The notes below the pieces were generated by a model that searched no databases, was not told the origin of the DNA, and was given only the letters and a program-made list of their open reading frames with translations. This document shows, piece by piece, positions 31,692 through 42,600 of a DNA stretch of 64,000 bases. This DNA comes from Tetraselmis striata. Taxonomy: Eukaryota; Chlorophyta; Chlorodendrophyceae; Chlorodendrales; Chlorodendraceae. Numbering within the stretch: position 1 is the stretch's first letter; each line of letters begins with the position of its first letter. The stretch lies in the NCBI GenBank assembly GCA_006384855.1, contig VCJN01000391.1:1-64000 (forward strand), in the 5' to 3' direction. A program made the position numbers and the translations under genes.

Positions 31692-33690
31692 GTGTTTCGG
31701 GCCGTGCAGGCCATCGGAAACGGTACTAAACCTTCAACCCTCCGCTCTCGTTGCCACTACATGACCAGCTCAAGCCAAGGCCCTTCTTTTCTTTCTTCCC
31801 CACTACGCGACTCCCTTCCCGACGACCCCTTTCCTATGTCTGGCAGCGGCTCACATGCTAGCCCCAAGAGGGCCGACGCCGGCAAGGCGGCGGCTGTCGG
31901 GAGCGTCGAGACAACGGCTACTGCGCAAAACTCCATGGAGGTGGCGCGTCGTGAGGCGGTAGCCACAAGAATGAAGCAACTCATCCAAGAGCGGCTCTCC
32001 ATCTTCTCCACCACTCAAGATACTCCTATGCCGCCGGTTGTCACCGGTTAAGAGGACGCCAGCATTCCGGGCGGGAACGAGTCCCGCGCCGGTGGTCAAG
32101 ACCGGAACGTCCGTGCGCCCTTCGCTCCCTCGAGCGAACCACATTATACCTTGGAAAACCGCCCTCGCTACGGCTCTGCCCGGTTTCGAGAACGGGGTGC
32201 CTCCCGACAGTCTGCGACGCCCGGGGCTCTTCCCCATCGCCCTTGACCGTGTGCTCGAGAACCTGCTTGGTATGCCTCGCCTCCGGCCGGCAGTGGACGA
32301 GTACTATACCAAGCCGCGTGCTACGGGGCTTTCATCGCCGGCTCGGCTATCGAGCTGCGTAAGCTACTGGCAGCGGCATGCGTCACATGCGGATTAACGC
32401 CGGCCTTCGGGCAGCGGCTCGAGGCCATCGTCCACAACTAGGAGGCCAGCATCGATGACGGTAACTGGTTCCGCATGGCTACTTACCTCCGCAAGCATTG
32501 AGATACGCAGATGCACTACGCGGCGACACTTTCGCCCCCGACGTCGTACGGGAGCGCTACCTCCGCCCCGGTACTGACAACCTGGGGTTGCCCGAGCTCT
32601 CTGAGCTGCCTGCTGGAGCTCTACAAGGACAGCGTCTACGACGCCAACATCGCGAGGGCCGCGAAAACCACCGCTCGCCACGCTTCGGCGGCGCCTTCCG
32701 GCGGAACGACCGCGCCCGGGACGGCAACGGCAGTAGTGAGCCGCGAAAACTTCAAAACTACGCGTCCGGGGCGCGAGACGGTGGCGCCACGAGCCACTAC
32801 CTTCGCCAAGGGCGCCACCAAGGACTATGGTAAGGGCATGGCGAAAGCTGAGCCCCCCACGATGGACAAGGCCGAATGATGGGGTGCTCCGCCATGCCGA
32901 CTCCATGCAACTGCGTTTCGAGGACACGTCTCCGGGCGCACCTTCCAAACCACGCTACACTGGAGTCGTCGTCATGAGCGGGTCTCCCTCACCGCTAACC
33001 CTCCTGCGCGAGCCGTCACCCTCCCCCTACCCTCGCCGGGGGAAGCCCCTTCGGCTCTATTATGTTCTTCCATACCACGATGAGTCTACACCAACTCCTC
33101 CCTTCCGGCGCGGCCCCCCCGACCAACGCTAAACCTCTCTGCCCGTCGCCCACGCAGCGGGGTCTCACGGACAGCTAGACGAGCCAACTTCTCACTTTTC
33201 AGCCGGCCCTTAACGCCATGCGAAGTACTGCGTATGTACAAAATCCGGGCGAGCCGGCGCACCTACTGACATTGGCAGCGTGATTCTCCTGCGAAACGGT
33301 GGACCGTCCGAGGACCGGACGACCCACCACTAGGCCAACTGCCGGCTAGCGCCCACAATGGCGTGAAGAGCAGGCCCTCCAAGAGGACACCACTACAACC
33401 TGCCACCATTGACACCGCCAGATCTGAGGAGCAACATGACGCCGGGGCCGGCACTTTCCTGCCCGCGCTGCGGGGCGGCAGAGCACAACAACCAACGATC
33501 CGCCGCACGGTCGCAACTGCAAAGAAATCGCGTGCACCCAACTCCCACCTGCAACCCGCGGCCACATACGTGTATTGCAACGCCCATCCCAGCTGCTCCT
33601 AACCGGCCTCCCCGCCGGCACGGACGATGCCGCCTACGTGCGTGGCCCTACTGTTCGGTGACCTGGTGGCCCAACATCAAGCGATAAATG
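31692..33690 (+). pseudogene. Gag-like region of element C, frameshifted
   Basis: Successive open pieces in different phases: 31692-32051, 32038-32397, 32498-32879, and 33409-33687. The first contains a charged helical stretch (MEVARREAVATRMKQLIQ). The third is basic and Gly/Asn-rich. The last carries CPRCGAAEH, like the start of a zinc knuckle. None shows RT motifs. It is assigned to gag by position only. Confidence 0.5.
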
Positions 33691-34863
33691 AAGAGTCGCG
33701 CGGCCGCACTGTGACGAATCATGCACTCGTTCGCGGCCGAACTTGCCCGACTCAAAGCGGAGTCGCATCGCCTGCGAAGCCCCCAACGCCACTCGATCCG
33801 GCTCGATAAGCGCCTCGCCAGCCGCTCTCGGCAGTCAAGGGAGCAGCACATGGCAAGCACAATAAGGAGAAGCAGCCTAGGGGTCGTATGGTAGCCGCTC
33901 ATGCGGCACCACCCGCAACCGCAGCAGGATCAAGCCGCGCCTATCGGTCACTCGCGACTCCGACAGCGAGTGGGAGACCGACGACGAAACATCCCACAAA
34001 TCCGGCAGCTCACACCAGTAACGCCCGCGCGATTCGCCGCCGCGACAAGCCGACCAGCAGGAGACCCCAGAAAACCGGCCGCTACTAAGCCTTGCGACCG
34101 ATGCCGCCACGATGCTATACTTTCACGCAATTAGGACAATACCGCCCGAAACGCGGGACATCCCATCGCTGATTATCGCAGCAGTTCTCCACAGACATAT
34201 ATAACAATCCCTTCTCTTGTGAAGAGGGCATCGCAACCCCCGCCAAAATCTACTAGCCGGCTCAGAGGTGGACAAATACTGAGCGACAATTAGCTATTCA
34301 GGTCCGCCCCCCTCCCCCATCTCACGTTAGGAGATGTAGGCGGGACGCCTGTGGCTGCCTAAGCCTACCTGTTGAGCTATGAATGGGATTGGCTTGACTT
34401 AGGTAGGGACAACAATAGGGCGCTGATGTCCTAGCTACATCATGCCGTTGGAAGGTGGAGGGGCTAGGACACACATGAGGACGGCCGGTAGCTTGAGCTG
34501 TAATTACACCTAGTGTTCCCCAGCATGCTTAGAAATAGCATGCCCTAAGAACAATTCAGTCTGAGCCAGTGGCCGCAGCATACTAGCATTTGTAATCAAT
34601 TTCAAGTTCAATAGACGAGCCAACTGCTCACGCGACGCTCGCTACGAGATCAGCGGCTGCAGTACCCTGCCGGCATGGCATCAACTTCGTGCCGCACTTG
34701 GTCCCGTCGTCGTCACTAGGCGAGCACCACCTTCAAGCCCGGCCGCAGCGTACGGAGCGTTCCGGCGCATCCACCGCACCACGAAGACACCTACCTACTT
34801 TATCGCCAACGCCGAAGCGAAGCCCCCCGGGAGCGAGCTCATGCGAGGCAGCACCGAGGCTCT

Positions 34864-36048
34864 ATGCGGCGCGGACGACTGGGGCGCCAAGGTGCTCGAC
34901 CCGCTAACTACCTCGCTCACGGCCAGCACCGCGCCTACTCCAACTACGAAAGCATGATTCACCTCTTCGCCGAGTTTCTCATCGATGAGGGAGGCATCTC
35001 CCCCCTAGACTGCACCGAGTCTACCCGCGTCCGCTACCTCGCCTGGATTGCGGAGCGCGGCAACATCGGCGCTGGCTCTCTGCAACCCTACCTTTCGGCC
35101 ATCAATACTTCCTTCGTCACACCGGTCTGGATGACGCCCCGGCCACCGGCCCGGCCATCGGCGACATGTATGAAGCGCGCGCTTCATCAAATCCGTCAGC
35201 TCAAGACTAGCGAGGAGCTACGGTGCGCCCCCTTCCCTGCGACGTCATCACCGACATCCTCGACGACCTTGCTACCCTTCCCATGACCAGCCCCGGCTAC
35301 GGCACCATTCTCCGCGAGGGCGCCGCGGTATGCTTAGCTTTTATGTTTTACTCCCGTGGTGAGTCCACCGTCTATTGCCGATGACTCAACGACATGGTCG
35401 TGGCCGACACCCACAACATCACCATCTCCGTCAATAACGGCGAGAAGGGAGGACATCGCAAGCGTCAAGACAGGTTCAAGCCTCTACTCCAACTCCCCGC
35501 CACCGCCGTGCCCGCGTGGACAACCCTTCTCCGCCGCTTCGCATCATCGCGCGTACCACGACGCAACGTTCCGGGCTGCCTCCTCCGCCAAGCAACTACC
35601 TGGCCGATGATGGGCGCTCCCCTGCGAGAACGCTACCCCGCCCCTTACGAGGAACGCCTCCACCCTCGGCGTCTGGCTCAAACGGGCCGTCGGCCGCAGC
35701 AATCAACCCCCCCCCCCCCCCCCCTCCCGACGGGTTCGTTCGGACCTCGCACTCCTTACGGAAGGGCACGGCATCGGGCGCAAACGCAGCAGGTGTGCCC
35801 CTTGACAAAATCCGCGACTGATGCGGTTGGGCCCGCAATTCTGCAGTAATCAACGACAACATCGACCCGACAACGCTTCCTACCCGCGCCACCGCGCTTC
35901 TTTTCGGCTGGCTCCCCCCCTCCCCCCCGTGGTCCTTTGCAATCTTCTCGACAACGCCCCCGCTCCATCGGGCGCCGCCCCGCCCTCCGGTTGTCCGGAA
36001 GACCGAGGTGGCTTATCCTTCCTCCCTACCTCCCTTCGAAATCTTTAG
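34864..36048 (+). pseudogene. Tyrosine recombinase of element C, inactivated
   Basis: The N-terminal part (34864-35286) matches element B: FAEFLIDEGGISPLD, VRYLAWIAERGNIGAGS, LQPYLSAIN. After frameshifts (including 35394-35600) the catalytic H-x-x-R box appears as TSHSLRKGTASGANAAG near 35740-35800. A TGA at 35819-35821 is followed by CGW and then NDNIDP, where element B has LDYIDP. The codon at 35858-35860 is AAC (Asn) in place of the catalytic Tyr, so even a repaired frame would lack the nucleophile. Confidence 0.82.
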
Positions 36049-36308
36049 AGTGTTACTGGGGTTTCCTTTTCCCTCCCTGCACCTAGGGTATGCGGGGGTC
36101 GACACGAGCTGCCCGTGATCTCGGCGCCAAGCCTGTAATCGAGTGCGGGGAGTCTTGGTGCTTCATCACTGAGAAGCCGATGTACAACACTTTGCGTGCC
36201 GCACGCGGCAAAAGCAGCGGTCACCCCCGTACCCATCAAATTTTATAAATCCATCATCGTCCGCGCTCGACTGAACCACTCTCTTAGTTTTGAGCTGGCC
36301 TCCTGCCT
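36044..36308 (+). repeat. Right direct repeat of element C
   Basis: Partner of 31401-31686. Confidence 0.88.
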
Positions 36309-36539
36309 GCACAACCCGCCCTCCATCCCTCCCTTTTTGTGGCTCTTTGCCGCAAGTCCCCCGCCCTTTCCGCGTAACTAAGCATGTACACTTTTCGGCC
36401 AATCCTCCCTGCCTACCTACTTTCGAAACTTATTTTAGCGACTGTTGTCGTCAGCGAGATACATATAAACGATCGTAGAGACACATATAGCGACAGTTTC
36501 TTCGTTATCTTATTCAATATTTATATTAAATAAGAGTAT

Positions 36540-36606
36540 TGCTGTAGTTGACGTTTCATATTGCCTTTTCGGGTGGTTTCCTGATCGCCTTTTGCAGCTA
36601 GCTCAT
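36540..36606 (+). repeat. Dispersed repeat family 2, copy 2 of 2
   Basis: Nearly identical to 4672-4740 over about 64 bases, same orientation. Followed by a C run at 36749-36774. Confidence 0.85.
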
Positions 36607-37083
36607 GAAACAATATCAAGGGGACCATCGTTTCCAGAACCAGCTGAAACAACAGCAAAAATCAGTAGTTTTATTTATATTAATCAGATTATCAATGCGT
36701 CAGCATCACCATCAGGGGACTTTTCAACTGCCTTTATTCTGATGGGCGGGGTCCACCCCCCCCCCCCCCCCCCCCCTCTCACGGCGCCTTGGATTTAACT
36801 GGGAATGGGCAAATTTTCTAGCTATGGCGTGGGGCCCTCCCTGGCATTGCTTTTTTGTTGCACATGTATCGCACTCCCGAAATGCTTTGCTCCGCGGGAT
36901 GGCGGGGCTTGCCCCAACTCGTATTACTCGAATGGGCTGACGCCCAAACGGGTAGGGCGGACCTTTCGTGGTCAGTGCCGGGTATTTTCATGGCAAGTGT
37001 TTTAGACGATGATCTAACAGTGTTGGAATTCCGTCAATTAGTCTTGCAGGATGCCTCAGGAATTTGCTTGACGAGTAAGGATT

Positions 37084-37751
37084 ATGACGGTCGCATACGC
37101 TGATCACGTGGCACGTTGCTATGGGGGCGACTCCAATCACGCCGCACACGAGTGGGCGGCACATGGCCTTTCCGACATTTGCCACGACGTGAAGTCCGCG
37201 CTGGGCGTGGGTGTCCAGATCCTCACGGACCCGTCGGTGCTTGTTTCTCTCCCGAAGGGCAGCGACGGCCGGCCGGCCGATGTTGGGCTTTTCGGTATGG
37301 CGGTATCCGCGGAAACACGGTTGCTATCGATACCACCATTGCCCCCATCTTCGGCGTGTCAAGCTCGGATCCAACGACTGCTTTGAGGGCTGCAGAGCGC
37401 CACAAAGTCCAGAAGTATGACGAGGGTGTCCGAAACGCCGCCGGCATGCTTCGCTTTGTTCCTTTCGCCGTTTCCGAGTTTGGCTCGCTGGCCCCGCACG
37501 CCGAGGCTTTCTTGGTGGAGCTCGCGAAAGCTAGCCACACACACACTGGCCAAAAAATCGGCCAGCTCTTGTCTGCGTGGCGCCGCCGTTTCTCCTTGCT
37601 CATCAACATGGCACATGCAGACAACGTTCTTGGCGGGGTCGCGTCCGCGCGTGCGGCACGTGATGGCACTCCTGCGCCTGCGTCGCGTCGCTCGTCGGCA
37701 TGTGTTGCTATGACTCGGGTCATTGGCTGCAAGCGTCCTCGCCGCGGCTGA
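37084..37751 (+). pseudogene. LINE-type RT-like protein, C-terminal endonuclease-like part, frameshifted
   Basis: The first frame has Cys/His residues (HVARCYGG…NHAAHEW) and GRPADVGLFG. After a shift near 37300-37320 the second frame gives VAIDTTIAPIF, then KVQKYDEGVRNA, FVPFAVSEFGSLAPHA and a helical tail ending at 37751. The pattern P-x-D … D … K-x-x-K-Y, followed by F-x-P-F-A-x-x-x-F-G, is the restriction-like (PD-D/ExK) endonuclease region found after RT in many algal and protist LINE-like elements. The RT itself is not readable upstream, so this is a 5'-truncated copy. Confidence 0.6.
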
Positions 37752-38097
37752 TAGCCTACCCCGGGGCGGGGGTCCCTTTGGTTCCTGGCAGCTAAGTGAC
37801 TTCGTGGTTCCCTTGGCTCCTTCTTGGTTCTTGGCTCCCTGTCCTCCTGCTCGACCTTGGTTTCAGGCTTATGTCCCTCTTTTGCTGGCAACCTTTCATA
37901 GTTGATGTTAGTTCTGCTTGTAGTGCGCTTTTGTGAAAGCCCTTATGTAATTAAAATTATAACGGAGCGTCGCCTACCTACCCAGGGCTTTCCGTATTAA
38001 TAACTGGATCACTGCTGACTAAACGGCCGTCGTAGAGACGCCGCAAGGATTTCACTGGTGCCAGTCATGTCCCAGGGGCGGAAAAAATCAGCAAAAA

Positions 38098-39150
38098 TGC
38101 TGCTGAGCTGAATCAGCATTTAGGTTCATTTCATACCACGGTTCGCGTGCCGCCCTAGCCGCGTGCCGCCCTAATACTCGTACCGGAGCGCGCCACGTCG
38201 ACCGGGCCGCTGGGGCCATTATGAAAATTCGCGCACGCCCCCGACACCAAGGCGGCACGCGTGTACGGGGCATTTTTTTTCAAAATGCCCCGTACACGCG
38301 TGCCGCCTTGCTACCCTGAATTTTGAGAGCGTCTGTTCCGGGGCGAGATATATCATTTACCGCTGCCGGAGCGGGCAATTGCTCTCAACCCGCACTTGCT
38401 CGCTCCACCCTCAGGGTGTTCCCGTTCACCGTTTGCAAAGGACGGCGGGGAGGCGGCCAACCGTCCTCCCAGGATGCCTACGCCGCGTTCATACCGGGCC
38501 GCTGCCCGCGAGGTGAGGCGGTCACCCGCCATCCCGCGCGCTCGAGCATCTGGCGCAGCTGATCGCTCCTCAGTAGAACGTTTGGACGCCCGCTTAGGGC
38601 TCAGCACAGACAGCCGTATGCAGCGTATCGAGGAGGCAGACTCTGAATTTGAGTGTGAGTCCGGAGGGCGCGATGGCGAGGACGAAGTTCAACACAGCGA
38701 TGGGCTGCGCGACTGCTACGTCACGGGCTGAAAAGTCGGGACGCTTTTCGACTTCACCCGGTCGCAGCACCGCTGTATGTCGCGAGTGCCAGGGGCACAT
38801 TCACGCCCTTTGTGCATACTCCATCAACACCTCCGACGATCCGAACTATTGCGGCTGTCAGCAGGCGCACCTTATCGGCGGGGTCCAGGCCCAGGAGCCA
38901 AACAGCGCGACAGCAGGGAGGTGGAGAGGCGGGCTGCGGGCGCGGGGCATATGCACCGCGTTTCCGCCGCTGCGCGTATGTATGAAATGCTGTTTTTTGC
39001 GGCGGCACGCGTGCGCTTATTCGCCCAATGCCACTGGCTACGTGGCAGCACGATATCGCGTATCGTTAGGGCGGCACGCGGCTAGGGCGGCACGCGGACC
39101 GTGGTATGAAACGGACCTTAAAATATATCATCAGCAGCCAGCATCGCGGA
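38098..39150. mobile_element. DNA-transposon-like element with terminal inverted repeats and internal perfect hairpin
   Basis: The left end (about 38098-38181) and right end (about 39052-39150) are inverted copies. They agree at about 46 of 48 positions over TTTCATACCACGG … CGTGCCGCCCTA … CGTGCCGCCCTAA, with weaker similarity outward (CTGCTGA…). The motif GGCGGCACGCG or its complement occurs about seven times in the element. A perfect 28-bp inverted repeat with a 5-base loop lies at 38249-38309. Short open frames occur inside; one (38649-39155) includes VCRECQGHIHALC, a Cys/His motif like those at transposase C-termini, but no DDE domain is seen. Probably a non-autonomous element. Confidence 0.75.
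38249..38309. repeat. Perfect 28-bp inverted repeat (hairpin)
   Basis: Left arm 38249-38276 and right arm 38282-38309 are perfectly complementary, with loop TTTTC. The arms include GGCGGCACGCG, the subterminal motif of the surrounding element. Confidence 0.97.
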
Positions 39151-39602
39151 ATTAACGCGCTCGCGTCGTCCGGTTGTGCTGGTTGATGCCGCCCGGTTCC
39201 ACCAGCAGCAGGAGGTGAGCAGGCCGCCACCAGCAGCGGACGGGCAGCAGCAGCCGTACTCAGCACGCGGTGCCAAGCCGCACAGACGAGCAGCAGGCTG
39301 CGCCAGCGGGTTCCGCTATTAGCCACCTAGTCCAGTGTGCAGAATGAGTGCCCCGTCCAGTCGTCTGCCCCCGCACTAGTCTGGACAGCCGCCCTATCAA
39401 CCGCCAGGGTGTGCAGCGGCCAGCGCGGGATCCAACTCCCTGGGAGGCCGGCCAACGGGGTGGCAGCGGCAACGGGCAACCCCTGGACGCGGGAATCGTG
39501 CCTAGCTAGTCAAAGCACATACAGGCAACTTAGCTCCTTACAAGGCCGCCAAGTCATTGCTCACACCGGCAGCGCTCCCCGACGCCCGTGCCCACGGTCG
39601 AA
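39151..39602. other. 5' flank of NUP98-96
   Basis: GC-rich, with CAGCAG-type short repeats near 39200-39300. No TATA box was recognised and no separate gene is supported. Confidence 0.5.
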
Positions 39603-42600
39603 ATGTCTGCCTTCGGCGGGTTCGGCTCCTCAGGTGGTTCAACAACCCCCGCCCCACCCCGCCCCGCCCCGCCCGCGCGAGGAGAGCGAGTCGCCCCGCT
39701 GACAAGTTGTGCTCTGCTTGTCCAGGCTTTGGGGGTGCGGCAACTCCGGCATTCGGGAGCTCCACCCCCGCTTTCGGCGCCGCCCCCGCGGCGGCATCGC
39801 CCTTCGGAGCGCAGCCAGCGGTGCGCAGACGCCATACCGTCAGCAGCGCGCCTCGTCTGCCCCACAACACCTCCCTTGATGACGCCGCACTGCCTTGCTC
39901 ACCAACGTCTGTCTGTTCACTAGGCCGCATCCTCTCCATTCGGCGCCGCCAACACTGGGGGTGGCTTCGGGCAGGTGAGGGCAGTTCGCCCCCCCCCCCC
40001 CCCCCCCCCCTCCCTATCCTCCTCCAGCCTGCCAGCCCGCCCTTCTTTATTCGGAAGTCACTTCCAATTTCTGGATGCTCTACTATCCGTCTGACGCAGT
40101 TCTTCCGTCCACAGCAGAGCACAGGAGCGTTCGGCACTTCGCAAACACCTGCTTTTGGGGGTGGCGGCTTCGGCGCACCTCCGGCCTCACCAGCGTTTGG
40201 AGCGGCGCAGCAACAGACCCCGTTTGGGGTGAGGGCCGCCTCCCCCCTTACGCTCAACAACTCTGCGCCCCCTTTTACATTGCCTGTGACGGGATTCAAA
40301 AACGTGTTTTGAGTGTTTTTGTTCGTGTGTTTGCCCTGTCTCCGATGGATAAGGCGAAGCCCGCGGGCGCTGGATTCGGGGGCTTTGGAGGCGGGGCTGC
40401 GGCTTCTCCATTTGGTGCTCAGCAGGTGCGGGGATCGAATGACGTCGCCATGCAACCTTCACACCGGCCGCGTTGTCCATGTTTCCCCACAGACTGACAC
40501 CTTACCTTGTTTCTGCTTTTGCCTCCCCTACGGTATGGCAGTCCACTCCTGCCTTTGGTGCGACCACGTCCACGCCCGGCTTCGGGGCCGCGGCGCCATC
40601 CGGCTTCGGTGGCGGGATCAGCACCCCCTCCTTTGGCCAAGCCTCCGCCCCAGCTTTCGGAGCAGCCAGCCCCACGCCAGCGTTTGGCTCCACCAGTACC
40701 GCGTTTGGCGCGCCGCAAGCTGGCGGAGGCATGTTTGGCGCAGCCGGCGGTGCCCAGGCCACTGGTACGCGCTCCGTCCCCTACCAGAAGACCATTGAGC
40801 AGGTGCGTCCGCCTCACTATGACCCCTTCCTTTGAGCCTAGCAGGGTTTTGCGTAGCCGCCTGACCCTCAGGATGGGCGGAGATCTGATCCGGCAAACAC
40901 CGACATGATTCCCCTCTTCTCGCATCCTTTGTGCGCAGGACCAATCGGCCTCGTCTGGAAACCAGCGCGTGACGTACAACTCCATCAGCAACATGCCCCA
41001 GTACCAGAGCAAGTCGGTGGAGGAGCTCCGGTTTGAGGACTACAGTGCTGGCTGCAAGGGTAACACCGGCGCCGCCGCACCTGCAGCTGGCGGGTTCGGG
41101 GCCGCCCCGGCTCAGGGTGGCTTTGGCCAGCAGATGTCCTCCCCTTTTGGCGCGTCCCCTGGCGGCGGCTTTGGCGGGGCGTCCACCAGCACCTTTGGCG
41201 CCGCCAGCCAGCCGGCCTTTGGCGCCGCCAGCCCCCCAACCTTTGGGGCAGCTGCCAGCCAGCCGACCTTCGGTGGAGGGGCCTTTGGCGCGTCGCCCAC
41301 CCCGTCGTTTGGTGCCGCCCCTGCCGCATCCACCCCTTTTGGCGCGGCCTCCACCTCCACTGGGCAAGCCTTCGGCGGCGGCAGTGCATTTGGTGGCGGC
41401 GGTGCCTTTGGCGCATCCTCGGCCCCTGCCTTTGGTGCCAGCTCAGCGCCTGTCTTTGGGGCATCCTCGCCATTTGGAGCCACCAGTGCGCCGGCCTTTG
41501 GGGCCGCGAGCACAGCCACTCCAACGTTTGGCGCCGCCACACCCGGAAGCACCGGCCTGTTTGGCGCCTCGGCAGCGCCCGCGCTCGGTGCTTCTAATCC
41601 CTTTGGCGCCTCCTCCGCGCCTGCGTTTGGCGGAGGCTTCGGAAGCGCCGCGCCCGCGACCAGCACGCCCGGATTCGGAGGGGGCGGCGGCCTGTTCGGG
41701 GCCCCTGCCTCATCGACCTCTCTGTTTGGGGCGGCTTCCACTCCGGCCTTTGGGCAAGGCCTCGCGGCCTCCACGCCATTTGGCGCCGCTCAGCCTGCAC
41801 AGGCGTCGAGCCTGTTTGGCAGCTCCACTCCGTCGGCATTTGGTGCGGCGTCTCAGCCCAACTCGCTGTCAGCGTTTGGCCAGTCCAGCACCGGCCTGTT
41901 TGGGGCTGCGAACACTGGGCAGAAGCCGGCCGGCGGCGGCCTCTTTGGCCAGTCCAGCCCCTCCATGTTTGGCGGCTTCTCGCAGGCAGGGGCCGGTGGG
42001 TTTGGCACGCCAGCCCAGGCAGCACCCGCCGCGACTCCGCCAGGCATCGCGCAGTCCCCCTACGGCGCGCTGCCAGCCACACCAAGCATCGGCGGGGGAA
42101 CGCCTGCGTCTGTGATGAAGGTAGGCATCAGCCAGCGGCCCGCGGCCTCGGCCAGCGGCGCCATAAACCACACCCTCATTACGCCGCGCACCATCACGCC
42201 GCGCTCGGGGGTGCGCATGCGGCCGCGGCGAGCGTCCACGGTCATGCAGCGCGCGCGAGAGAGCTCCGCGGTGGCGTCCCCGGTGCTCAAGCTGTGCAGC
42301 AGCGCAACATCCGCCTCGCCGGGCGGCAGCCTCTTCACCCCACGCGACAACCCCCGCCGCCTGTTCATCCGCGAGCCTCCACCCTCCACATCCGCCGCCT
42401 CAGGTCCGCCAGCCCTGACCCCTGCCGGCAACACTGCCGGCGGCGGCGGCGTTGCTTTTGGGGGAGAGGGCGCGCTGCAGACCCCCCGGCCAGCAACAAC
42501 AGAGCCGGGCACGCCCAGCATGAACGGCCTGGGCGGCGGAAGCGCCTATACCGCTGGCAATGGGGCAAACCAGAGATCACCCAGCACCGCGGGATTTGCG

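Larger units (their letters stand above)
31401..36308 (+). mobile_element. Tyrosine-recombinase retroelement C (gag + YR, no RT), degenerate
   Basis: Direct repeats of about 260-290 bases (31401-31686 and 36044-36308, roughly 85% alike by eye) enclose gag-like frames (31692-33690) and a broken tyrosine recombinase (34864-36048). The recombinase closely resembles that of element B. No RT or RNase H is readable between them. Stops, frameshifts and loss of the catalytic tyrosine show it is older than B. Confidence 0.72.

Noticed and set aside
37181-37891. 222-codon frame on minus opposite the LINE remnant
   Set aside because: Antisense of the better supported endonuclease-like region.
41112-41774. 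220-codon Ala/Pro-rich frame on minus within NUP98
   Set aside because: Antisense of the FG-repeat exon; the composition mirrors the GFG coding.
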